From NCBI GenBank assembly GCA_937874185.1, contig CALNAK010000022.1, forward strand, positions 434,001-498,000: a stretch of 64,000 bases of DNA. The letters are read 5' to 3'. Both the position numbers and the translations under genes were made by a program. Positions 27,482 through 36,052 of this stretch are shown here, one piece after another. Under the pieces are notes generated by a model. That model did no database searches. It was not told the origin of the DNA and was given only the letters and a program-made list of their open reading frames with translations. The stretch's first letter is position 1. Each line of letters opens with the position of its first letter. The DNA comes from an uncultured Lactobacillus sp. (GTDB lineage: Bacteria > Bacillota > Bacilli > Lactobacillales > Lactobacillaceae).

Positions 27482-28177
27482 ATGATAGGAACATTTTTTA
27501 ACGTCTGCATGATTCTAGCCGGAAGTTTTATCGGCAGTTATTTCAAAAAAGGAATCAAAGCAGAATATAATGAGATCCTCACGCAAGCATTGGGATTGGC
27601 AGCCATGTTGATTGGTATTAATGCCGTTGTGCAGCATATGCCTAAGAGTCATTATCCAGTTTTGTTCATTGTCAGTTTGGCAATTGGGGGATTGTTTGGA
27701 CAGTGGATCAATTTGGAAAAGCGTTTTGATAATTTAGTTGGTAAATTTTCTAAACCTAATCCAGACGGTGGTAACAATTTAGCCGAAGGATTGGCAACTG
27801 CAGTGTTGTTGTACTGTATCGGTTCGTTATCAATTTTGGGACCAATTCAAGCTGCATTGAACAAAGATTATACATTCCTGTTTACCAATGGGATGTTGGA
27901 TGGAATTACTTCAATTGTATTAGCATCAACCTTTGGAATCGGAATGGCATTAGCAGCCATTGCCGTTTTAGTTTGGCAGGGAAGTATTTATTTGATAGCC
28001 ATTCTGTTGCATAATTCGATCAATACCAATATGATTACCGAATTGACCATTGTTGGTGGTATATTGATTTTCGCTTCAGGATTGGGTTTGTTGAATATTA
28101 AGAAGATTAAGGTTTTAAATTTATTGCCTTCTTTGGTGGTTCCTATTGTTGTTATTGCTGTTATGGAGTTGTTTTAG
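27482..28177 (+). CDS. DUF554 family membrane protein (YqgA-like)
   Basis: Integral membrane protein of 231 aa with six to seven hydrophobic segments, of the DUF554/YqgA family with unknown function. Typical elements are the IGTFFNVCMILAGSFIGSYFKKG start and the mid-region EGLATAVLLYCIGSLSILGPIQ. The frame opens at a GTG (27467), but the ATG at 27482 lies after ggggga, which identifies the start. A tataat (27443-27448) upstream is a likely -10. A terminator follows at 28187. Confidence 0.88.
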   Translation: MIGTFFNVCMILAGSFIGSYFKKGIKAEYNEILTQALGLAAMLIGINAVVQHMPKSHYPVLFIVSLAIGGLFGQWINLEKRFDNLVGKFSKPNPDGGNNLAEGLATAVLLYCIGSLSILGPIQAALNKDYTFLFTNGMLDGITSIVLASTFGIGMALAAIAVLVWQGSIYLIAILLHNSINTNMITELTIVGGILIFASGLGLLNIKKIKVLNLLPSLVVPIVVIAVMELF

Positions 28178-28186
28178 ATTAGGGAG

Positions 28187-28212
28187 GATCAGACATGTGT
28201 CTGGTCTTTTTT
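28187..28212 (+). terminator. terminator after the DUF554 gene
   Basis: The stem gatcagaca/tgtctggtc (one G-T pair) with a very tight 2-nt loop as drawn is followed by six T's. Confidence 0.82.
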
Positions 28213-28309
28213 GGTAGGGATAATATATTTGATATATGGCCATTAGAATAATTGTAACCGCTGACATATAATTGAGGTAGTATTTCGAAGTAGAAGGGTC
28301 GTAAGTTAT

Positions 28310-30154
28310 ATGAAAAATGGGAATTATAGTGAAAAAGCTGATGGAGTAGAAAGACCATTAAACTTAAATATTAAGATTAGTGATAATAAGATTGCAGAGG
28401 TAAGTAATCAAAGTTCAGACATTTCTGATTTAGAGCAAGGGACTTTAGATAAAATGAGCCGTCACATTATTAAAAATCAATCTGTATCTGTCGATGCAGT
28501 ATCGGGTGCGACTATTTCAAGTAACGGAATTCTCTCCGCAACTAAGCAAGCGATTATAGATGCAGGTGGTAATGTTAATGATTTTACAGAGGATGGCATC
28601 AGTAAAGATTTAGAGGATAAAACTGACAATGATTCTGATTCTAAAGAAAATGTCTATAATAATTGGGTTAAAAAACCAGATAAAATTGATAAAACTATTG
28701 AGACTGATTTAGTAATTGTGGGTAGTGGTATTTCTGGCTTATCAGCTGCAGTTCAAGCTGGACAAGATGGAGTTAAAGCTATCGTATTAGAGAAAAACGG
28801 CTTTGTTGGTGGCAATGGTTCAGGCGTTGAAGGCATGATGGGTGCAGAAACAAAGATGCAAAAAGATGCTGGAATCACGTTCAAGAAAGAAGAAGTCGTA
28901 AAGAATGAACTGGAAACAATTCAATATCAAGCAGATGGTTCATTTTGGGTGGATTTGGTAGACCATACAGCAGATAACATAGATTGGCTAATCAAACAGG
29001 GTGTTAAGTTTGATAGAGTCGATGACTATCACCACACATGTCCTTTGCCAACATTCCATTGGTTTGAAGGCGGACGTGGTGCCATTGGCTATGTTCCATA
29101 TATGAAGCAAAGAGCAGAAGAACTAGGTGTAAAAATTTATACTAGTTCACCAGTTACTGGATTGATTTTTGATGGGAAAATTGCAAGGGGTGTATATGCG
29201 ACAATCGATGATCAAATAGTTGAAGTTAATGCCAAAGCAGTGATTTTTGCCTCAGGTGGTTTTGGCCAAAATAGAGAATTGATCAAAAAAGAAGGCTGGA
29301 ACATAGATAATATGCTCTTTGTCGGTATGACAGGTTCAACTGGTGATGCATATAGGATGTCACGTGCAGTAGGTGCTAAAGATACATTACAAAACTCTGC
29401 ACCATTGATTACTAATTTTGTTCAAGCATTGCCATTAGGAAATGGACGTGATTTACTTGCTGGCGGACCGGCTTTATGGGTCAATCAAGATGGTGTTCGC
29501 TTTACTGATGAGAGTATTACTGATCGTAATGCCATTTTGCAATCACAACCATTTAAGTCTATTAAGAATGGTTACTTAGTCTTTAGTAGAGATATGTTTG
29601 CCAAGTATGAAGACAATCTTCAAAACCTTTCAAAAGAAGAACAAAAGAGCATGAAGGGGATTGATGAGATGAATCATCATGATAGTAAGGAAGCATTGGA
29701 AATTCTTGATGATTCTGTTAAGACAAATAAGGGTAATTCACTATTTACCGCAGATAGTTTAGAAGAACTTGCGGATAAAGTTGGATTGCCCAAAGACGAT
29801 TTTGTTAATGAAGTTAAAAGATATAATGAATTTTGTCATAATGGTGAAGATAGAGAGTTTGGTAAAGATAAGAAATATCTTGAACCAATCGAAGGGGGAC
29901 CATATTACATTGCCCGCTTGGATCAATCTTTAGCTATCTCAATCGGTGGAATCGGTGAGAATAGACGTTTTGAAGTAATTGATGATAATTGGAATAAGAT
30001 TTCAGGATTGTATGCTGCGGGGATTGATAGTGCAATGCAATATAAGAGTATTTATACAATTAACTTAGGTGGTTCTTGTTGTGCACATTGTGTCAATTCT
30101 GGACGTTATTCTGTAATGAATGCTGAAAAGTATATTGATGATTTGAATGAGTAA
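28310..30154 (+). CDS. FMN-binding/FAD-dependent fumarate reductase-like flavoprotein
   Basis: A 614-aa flavoprotein. Residues 1-90 form an FMN_bind domain with DAVSGATIS (62-70), the pattern where ApbE-type enzymes attach FMN covalently to a threonine. From about 130 it is an FAD_binding_2 reductase: VIVGSGISGLSAA (136-148), GGNGSG, and FHWFEGGRGAIGY in the substrate region. It probably reduces fumarate or a related unsaturated acid such as urocanate. There is no signal peptide and the protein starts at the FMN domain, suggesting cytoplasmic action. The electron donor is unknown, and the ribosome site is weak. Confidence 0.88.
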   Translation: MKNGNYSEKADGVERPLNLNIKISDNKIAEVSNQSSDISDLEQGTLDKMSRHIIKNQSVSVDAVSGATISSNGILSATKQAIIDAGGNVNDFTEDGISKDLEDKTDNDSDSKENVYNNWVKKPDKIDKTIETDLVIVGSGISGLSAAVQAGQDGVKAIVLEKNGFVGGNGSGVEGMMGAETKMQKDAGITFKKEEVVKNELETIQYQADGSFWVDLVDHTADNIDWLIKQGVKFDRVDDYHHTCPLPTFHWFEGGRGAIGYVPYMKQRAEELGVKIYTSSPVTGLIFDGKIARGVYATIDDQIVEVNAKAVIFASGGFGQNRELIKKEGWNIDNMLFVGMTGSTGDAYRMSRAVGAKDTLQNSAPLITNFVQALPLGNGRDLLAGGPALWVNQDGVRFTDESITDRNAILQSQPFKSIKNGYLVFSRDMFAKYEDNLQNLSKEEQKSMKGIDEMNHHDSKEALEILDDSVKTNKGNSLFTADSLEELADKVGLPKDDFVNEVKRYNEFCHNGEDREFGKDKKYLEPIEGGPYYIARLDQSLAISIGGIGENRRFEVIDDNWNKISGLYAAGIDSAMQYKSIYTINLGGSCCAHCVNSGRYSVMNAEKYIDDLNE

Positions 30155-30225
30155 AGTAAAGGTACGAATTGCTTTTTAGAAATAATAAAGGACTAACTGA
30201 TTTTTTATAGTTTGTCATATATATT

Positions 30226-30280
30226 AGCTTTTGAGTTCACGGGACTGACACATGTGAATTCAAAAGCTTATTTATTTTGA
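30226..30280. terminator. terminator after the flavoprotein gene
   Basis: Fifteen-base arms agcttttgagttcac and gtgaattcaaaagct pair with one mismatch, followed by a T-rich tail. Confidence 0.78.
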
Positions 30281-30322
30281 AAAACAAAAAAAGCATTGAC
30301 CAAATTGATCCATACTCAAAAT

Positions 30323-30655
30323 TTAAAGTTCAGTATATTTGGAACTATTGCCATAGCTCTTTTTAACCGGATATTTAATACTGTCTTTTTCAAGTTTACT
30401 ATTTATAATTTCATCGATGTTTAAATCTAAATTATCAGCCATCATATAAGAATAAATTAGAACATCAGCTAATTCCTCTTTAAGTTGTTCTTTTTTATTC
30501 TTAGTAGTCTCTTCAGAAGTCTTCCATTGAAATAATTCTAATAACTCAGAAGCTTCAAGTGAAATTGAAATAGCTAAGTCTTTTTCATTATGGAACTGTC
30601 GCCAATTACGGTCATCTCGAAATTTATTAACTTTGTTCATTGTTTCATCTGACAT
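30323..30655 (-). CDS. MazG-like nucleotide pyrophosphohydrolase
   Basis: All-alpha NTP pyrophosphatase of the MazG/dCTPase type, 110 aa. The metal-binding pattern is visible: SLEASELLELFQW in the first helix pair and KEELADVLIYSYMMAD in the second (E-x-x-E and E-x-x-D type). It probably hydrolyses a (d)NTP to the monophosphate. It starts one base after the stop of the GIY-YIG/DUF2075 gene, with its ribosome site aaagga inside that gene, so the two form an operon and are presumably functionally linked. Confidence 0.87.
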   Translation of the reverse strand: MSDETMNKVNKFRDDRNWRQFHNEKDLAISISLEASELLELFQWKTSEETTKNKKEQLKEELADVLIYSYMMADNLDLNIDEIINSKLEKDSIKYPVKKSYGNSSKYTEL

Positions 30656-30656
30656 A

Positions 30657-32411
30657 TTAAATTAGTCCTTTCTGTGCTTCTAATAATTTCTTTTGTAATT
30701 CCTCATCTACGGCATAGATATATAATCCATTAACTCCACGAGTTAAAAGAACATTTAATTCATTCTTCAAAAAGTCCTTTGAATTATCAATTTTACCATT
30801 ACGTTTTCGGGTTGCCTTTTTGTTCATACTGGCTGTTTTGTCAAAAATGATTTTTCCATTACGATATTTAACTGATGGTCCAATAATAACTCCAGCATAG
30901 TTTAAATCAAATCCTTGAATGGTAAAGGTTGAACCGACCTCATCAATAGTTTGTTCTTGTTCAGCCCAAGGCAATAGTTTGTTTTTACCTTTTGATGGAA
31001 GCTGTAAATTCCATGGCAATGAAAAGTCACCTACAGTTACTTTCCATAAATCATTGTTCTCATCTTTTTTACCATTAATATATTTCCAATCAAATGTCGC
31101 TAAGACTCTTGAAATTCCATTTTGTTCATTCTTAGATTTTATTTTTATAGCTGAATATAGTTCTTCGGCACTATCCATTATTTTTAAATCAAATTTATTA
31201 TCAGTGGGGATGTCCTTAATTCTTGAATTATCGATAAGTTCTCGAATCCATTGAACAGTATTATCGTTTCCATGAATTCTCATTTGATTTTCTAATCTGA
31301 CAAGGTTGTTGTGAGATGAGGCATCAAGAATCATTTTATGAATTTCGTCATCGCTTTTGTATTCTTCGGTGGTTAATATTTGATGTGGATCAAAAACAAT
31401 CACGACAACTTTAGCTCTTTCCAATAAATCTTGAAGTTGATCTTTTCCTCTATATGATTGCTTACCTTGTGTCCAAAGTAGATGAGCCTCATCAACTAAT
31501 AGGATATCAACTTTATCTTCAGAAGAATGATTATTAATAAATTTTGTTGGTTTGCCGACCATTGTTGGATTATTTTTATCAGACATACCTAATTTCTTTG
31601 CTATCTGTTCATATACCTTTACTTGTTCATCATGGTTTACTAGTAAAGTCTCTGTTTTTCCACGAAGAATGACATTATCACTATCATCAGAAGATAGTTT
31701 AAATAGTTCATAGAATAGATTACTTAGTAGAACGGTTTTTCCAGTACCGGCTTCACCAGTTACTAAAATTAATTTACTATCCTTTTTTTCATTATTTATG
31801 GATTCTTCGATTTTTGCTATGATTTCATCTTTTGCTTTGAATTGTTCTAATGTTAATTTTTGGAATGGTGAAGATTTGAATATGGCAGAATCCTTAATAA
31901 CATTTATTGGAGGAAATAAAGAACCTTTCTTCAAACGTAATTCAGCCCATACTTTATCAAAAATATCGTCTAGTTCGTTTGAAGTATAATATTCGTCCTG
32001 TTGGTTAGTTCTTTTGTTAGATAATGTTTGAACCGACTCGATACCCGACATGTAATGCATTAACCTGTTTTCAATATCGAGTGTTAATGATTTGTTAAAG
32101 TGGTTGTGACCAATTAAAAACATTTCTGCATTAGTTGAATCTTTTATACTTTTCCAGAAATCATCATTTCTAGTGTCAATTTGTAGATGTTCACTTGTTC
32201 TACGTTTAATATCATTTGTTTCTCCGACATATACAGAATAAGAATTGCCCTTAGCCATTTTGTCATTAACAATATAAATTGTCGGATATCTAAAAAGTAT
32301 TTTGGACTCTTCAGATGAATTTGATTTGATAAGTTTATTTTCAAGATTATTAAGAGATTTATTATCATACTTTAGTTCTTCAACGATTGGTTCTAGAGTA
32401 TCTTTATCCAT
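30657..32411 (-). CDS. GIY-YIG nuclease domain fused to a DUF2075 helicase/ATPase
   Basis: A 584-aa fusion. The N-terminal GIY-YIG domain has TIYIV (44-48), YVG (61-63), R70/R71 and a candidate catalytic E114. The DUF2075 part is an SF1-like ATPase as found in Schlafen-type proteins: Walker A GEAGTGKT (219-226), LLVDEAHLL (304-312) and VFDPHQIL (339-346). A UvrD-like C-terminal region carries TIQGFDLNYAGVIIGP and LLTRGVNGLYIY. It is probably a DNA- or RNA-processing enzyme that couples translocation to cleavage. With the MazG-like partner it resembles a two-gene defence unit, but this is inference. Confidence 0.85.
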   Translation of the reverse strand: MDKDTLEPIVEELKYDNKSLNNLENKLIKSNSSEESKILFRYPTIYIVNDKMAKGNSYSVYVGETNDIKRRTSEHLQIDTRNDDFWKSIKDSTNAEMFLIGHNHFNKSLTLDIENRLMHYMSGIESVQTLSNKRTNQQDEYYTSNELDDIFDKVWAELRLKKGSLFPPINVIKDSAIFKSSPFQKLTLEQFKAKDEIIAKIEESINNEKKDSKLILVTGEAGTGKTVLLSNLFYELFKLSSDDSDNVILRGKTETLLVNHDEQVKVYEQIAKKLGMSDKNNPTMVGKPTKFINNHSSEDKVDILLVDEAHLLWTQGKQSYRGKDQLQDLLERAKVVVIVFDPHQILTTEEYKSDDEIHKMILDASSHNNLVRLENQMRIHGNDNTVQWIRELIDNSRIKDIPTDNKFDLKIMDSAEELYSAIKIKSKNEQNGISRVLATFDWKYINGKKDENNDLWKVTVGDFSLPWNLQLPSKGKNKLLPWAEQEQTIDEVGSTFTIQGFDLNYAGVIIGPSVKYRNGKIIFDKTASMNKKATRKRNGKIDNSKDFLKNELNVLLTRGVNGLYIYAVDEELQKKLLEAQKGLI

Positions 32412-32493
32412 AAACGTAGTATCCTTAATTTTTTAATTACTGTATACTTCATGATACCTGTTTTGAATAAGTGAGTAAAAGCAATTTTTTCCT

Positions 32494-32520
32494 GATCAGG
32501 CGAACGCCTGGTCTTTTTTA
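32494..32520 (+). terminator. orphan terminator-like hairpin upstream of ymdB
   Basis: The perfect stem gatcaggc/gcctggtc with a 4-nt loop is followed by seven T's, in plus-strand orientation. No plus-strand gene lies upstream, since the neighbour is divergent. Confidence 0.8.
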
Positions 32521-32573
32521 ATTCACATAAAATTGATACAATATCATAGGTAAAGATTGGGGATAAAAATATA

Positions 32574-33377
32574 ATGAAAATACTTTTCGTTGGAGATGTC
32601 GTGGGTTCTGTCGGCATTAAGGCTATAGAAACATATCTACCTGAGATCAAGAAGAAGGTTAAGCCACAATTGACAATTGTTAATGGTGAGAACGCTGCTG
32701 GTGGTAAGGGTACTAAGGAACCTGATTATCAAAAAATCACTCGTGCCGGAGCCGATGTTGTGACTGGTGGTAACCATACCTGGGATAAGCGTGAGATTCT
32801 TGATTTCATCGATGATCCAAAGAAAAATATTCTCCGTCCATATAATTTTCCCGGTGACCATGTTCCTGGACGTGGCTACTTGGAAATTAATGTTAATACT
32901 AAAAAAGTCTACGTTATCAATATGATGGGAACTGCCTTGATGGCACCAATCGATAATCCATTTCTCGAAGCTGACAAATTATTGGATAAATTGGATAAAG
33001 ATGCGGTAAAATTTGTTGACTTCCATGCGGAAACTACAAGTGAAAAAATTGCCTTTGCCAATTATACAACCGGCCGTGTTTCAGCTGTTTGTGGCACGCA
33101 TACACACGTTCAAACAAATGATGCACAGGTTATCAACAAGGAAACGGCTTACCTAACTGATGTTGGGATGACTGGTTCATATGATGGTATTCTTGGTGAC
33201 AAAAAAGAACCAATTATCAACCGTTTTCTAACTCAGCGTCCTAATAAGTTTGACGTTGACGAAGAGGGTCGCATGCAAATTGGTTTCGCGGTAATTGATA
33301 TTAATGATCAAACAAATAACGCTAGAAGTATTAAGAATTATGTTATTACACCAAACAATCAAAAGTTTTTAAACTAA
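32574..33377 (+). CDS. ymdB: YmdB family metallophosphoesterase
   Basis: Calcineurin-like phosphodiesterase of the YmdB/TIGR00282 family; members cleave 2',3'- or 3',5'-cyclic nucleotides and in Bacillus influence RNA turnover and biofilms. The 267-aa protein has metal motifs FVGDVVGSVG (4-13), NGENAAGG, TGGNHTWDKRE and GTHTHVQTND, in order. In lactobacilli it usually follows rny; here rny is absent and a divergent accessory gene lies upstream. mutS starts 18 bases later. Confidence 0.94.
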   Translation: MKILFVGDVVGSVGIKAIETYLPEIKKKVKPQLTIVNGENAAGGKGTKEPDYQKITRAGADVVTGGNHTWDKREILDFIDDPKKNILRPYNFPGDHVPGRGYLEINVNTKKVYVINMMGTALMAPIDNPFLEADKLLDKLDKDAVKFVDFHAETTSEKIAFANYTTGRVSAVCGTHTHVQTNDAQVINKETAYLTDVGMTGSYDGILGDKKEPIINRFLTQRPNKFDVDEEGRMQIGFAVIDINDQTNNARSIKNYVITPNNQKFLN

Positions 33378-33395
33378 ATTAGGTGGAGGAAATTC

Positions 33396-36038
33396 ATGCC
33401 ACAAAAGACTAAAGAAACGCCAATGATGGAGCAATATCTGGAGTATAAAAAACAATACCCAGATGCTTTTTTGTTATATCGTGTTGGTGATTTTTATGAA
33501 ATGTTTTATGACGATGCGGTCAAGGGTTCACAGATTCTAGAACTAACTTTGACTTCACGGAATAAAAAAGCTGACGATGGGATTCCAATGTGTGGAGTAC
33601 CTCATCATGCGATTGAGGGATATATCGACACCCTTGTGGATAAAGGTTATAAAGTTGCCGTTTGTGATCAACTGGAGAATCCGGCTGACGCTGAAGGCAA
33701 AATGGTTAAACGTGGTGTTACTCGAGTAGTTACACCCGGTACCATTATGGACAAATCCAATCAGAACAAGGATAACAACTACATTACTGCCATCACTTCT
33801 ACTAAAGATGAGTTTGGTTTAGCCTATGCTGACCTCTCAACTGGTGAAGTTAAAGTTACATCAGTTGAGAACCAATTAGATTTAACTAATGAGTTGCAGA
33901 ATTTGGATACTAAGGAAACTGTTGTATATGGTAGTTTTCCACAGAAGTATCTGGATCAATTGCGTAAATTAGGTATTTTAATTTCTAAACTAGATGATTT
34001 AGAGGAAAACTATAGTTTTGATTTCTCACAAATCACATCTGACACAGAAGTATCCACTGTTAAGCTGTTGATAAGTTATCTTATCAAAACTCAAATGCGT
34101 TCACTGGACCACTTGAAGGCTGCTCAGTCATATGAAACTTCATCATATTTATTGATGGATCATGCAGCTCAAAGTAATCTTGAATTGTTCAAAAATATCA
34201 GAACGAACAAGAAATCTGGGACGTTATTGTGGTTGCTCGATGAAACTAAAACTGCGATGGGTAGCCGTTTACTTAAACAATGGTTAGCTCGTCCTTTGAT
34301 TAACGTTAAAGAATTAAAACGTCGTCAACATTTTGTGCAAGTCTTTTTGGATAATTATTTCCAACGTTCATCTTTCCAAGACTACTTAACTAAAGTCTAC
34401 GATTTGGAACGTTTAGCAGGAAGAGTTGCTTATGGTACAGTCAATGGCCGTGATTTGATTCAACTCAAGACTTCTTTAGAACAAGTTCCAGAAATTAAAT
34501 CTATCCTATTAGATATCGGAGACGATGAATTAACAGCCTATGTGGAAAAGATTGATGAGGTAGCAGATATTCGTGAACTTATCGACAAGGCGATTGTTGA
34601 AGAGGCACCAATTTCTGTTACTGGTGGTGGCTTGATTAAAGAAGGCTACGATGAACAACTTGATAAATATCTTGATGCCTCAAAAAATGGTAAGCAATGG
34701 CTCGCCACTTTGAAGGCTAAGGAACAAGAATTGACTGGTATCAATAACTTGAAGATTGGCTATAACAAAGTCTTTGGTTACTATATCGAAGTTAGTCATG
34801 CCAATACTGACAAGGTTCCTGAAGATCGTTATCAAAGAAAACAAACTTTGGTCAACGCTGAACGTTACATCACGCCTGAATTGAAGGATAAGGAAAGCTT
34901 GATTCTTGAAGCTGAAGAAAAATCCAAGAGTCTGGAATATCATTTGTTTGATAAAATTAGAAAACAAATTAAAGACCAAATCAGACGTATTCAAGGACTT
35001 GCCAACGTCTTATCACAACTAGACGTTTTACAAAGTTTTGCGGTGGTCAGTGAAGATTATCATTACGTTGCACCTAACTTCGTTGAAGGTCACAAGCTTG
35101 ATATTGTGAATGGTCGTCATCCGGTTGTGGAAAAGGTGTTGAGTAATAACAGCTATATTCCTAATAACGTCAATTTTGATGATAAAACCGATATTCTGTT
35201 GATAACTGGACCGAATATGTCTGGTAAGAGTACTTACATGAGACAACTTGCTTTAACTGTTATCATGGCGCAGATTGGTTGTTTTGTTCCTGCTGAAAAA
35301 GCAACCTTACCAATTTTTGACCATATCTTCACACGTATTGGTGCCGCTGATGATTTGATTTCTGGTGACAGTACTTTCATGGTTGAAATGCGTGAAGCTA
35401 ATGATGCTTTGAAGAATGCCACGGCCAATAGTTTGATTATCTTCGATGAAATTGGACGAGGAACTGCAACTTACGACGGTATGGCTTTGGCCCAAGCAAT
35501 TATCGAATACATTGATCAACATGTTAAAGCCATGACAATGTTCTCAACTCACTATCATGAATTGACTGAGTTAGAAGATCAGTTGCCAGGATTAAAGAAC
35601 GTTCACGTTGATGCGTCTGAGGAGAATGGCGATTTAGTCTTCTTGCACAAAGTTTTGCCAGGACCTGCCGATAAATCATATGGTATTCACGTTGCTAAAT
35701 TGGCGGGATTGCCTGATGATGTTTTGGTTCGAGCAAGTAAAATTTTATCCAGTTTGGAAGAAAGTTCAGTTCATACAACTATTTCGACAACAACGGAAAG
35801 TATTCATGAGCCTGTTGCCGCAAAGCCGGACCCAGTAGTTGAATCTGAACCGGAAGACGATTCTGAAGTAATAGATGATGATACACAATTATCACTATTC
35901 CCAGAAGCTAAGCCAGTTAAGAAGATTTCAAATAAAGAAAATCAAGTAATCAAAGAATTAAACAATCAAGATTTAATGAGTGTCACACCAATTGATGCTA
36001 TCAATTTGCTTTATAAGTGGCAGAAAAAACTTAAATAA
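33396..36038 (+). CDS. mutS: DNA mismatch repair protein MutS
   Basis: Recognises mismatches and recruits MutL. The 880-aa protein has the mismatch-binding motif GDFYEMFYDDA (phenylalanine wedge) near residues 30-40, Walker A GPNMSGKST near 605, STFMVEMREA, and the Walker B FDEIGRGTATYDG. A tail with acidic residues and QLSLF (a beta-clamp binding motif) is visible near the C terminus. The gggtgga-like site (aggtgga) before the ATG is good. It is co-transcribed with mutL. Confidence 0.98.
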   Translation: MPQKTKETPMMEQYLEYKKQYPDAFLLYRVGDFYEMFYDDAVKGSQILELTLTSRNKKADDGIPMCGVPHHAIEGYIDTLVDKGYKVAVCDQLENPADAEGKMVKRGVTRVVTPGTIMDKSNQNKDNNYITAITSTKDEFGLAYADLSTGEVKVTSVENQLDLTNELQNLDTKETVVYGSFPQKYLDQLRKLGILISKLDDLEENYSFDFSQITSDTEVSTVKLLISYLIKTQMRSLDHLKAAQSYETSSYLLMDHAAQSNLELFKNIRTNKKSGTLLWLLDETKTAMGSRLLKQWLARPLINVKELKRRQHFVQVFLDNYFQRSSFQDYLTKVYDLERLAGRVAYGTVNGRDLIQLKTSLEQVPEIKSILLDIGDDELTAYVEKIDEVADIRELIDKAIVEEAPISVTGGGLIKEGYDEQLDKYLDASKNGKQWLATLKAKEQELTGINNLKIGYNKVFGYYIEVSHANTDKVPEDRYQRKQTLVNAERYITPELKDKESLILEAEEKSKSLEYHLFDKIRKQIKDQIRRIQGLANVLSQLDVLQSFAVVSEDYHYVAPNFVEGHKLDIVNGRHPVVEKVLSNNSYIPNNVNFDDKTDILLITGPNMSGKSTYMRQLALTVIMAQIGCFVPAEKATLPIFDHIFTRIGAADDLISGDSTFMVEMREANDALKNATANSLIIFDEIGRGTATYDGMALAQAIIEYIDQHVKAMTMFSTHYHELTELEDQLPGLKNVHVDASEENGDLVFLHKVLPGPADKSYGIHVAKLAGLPDDVLVRASKILSSLEESSVHTTISTTTESIHEPVAAKPDPVVESEPEDDSEVIDDDTQLSLFPEAKPVKKISNKENQVIKELNNQDLMSVTPIDAINLLYKWQKKLK

Positions 36039-36052
36039 GGAAGGTGGAAAAC

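Noticed and set aside
30657..32411. Interpretation as a homing endonuclease gene
   Set aside because: The GIY-YIG domain is fused to a large helicase and paired with a MazG-like gene, and it does not interrupt a host gene or intron.
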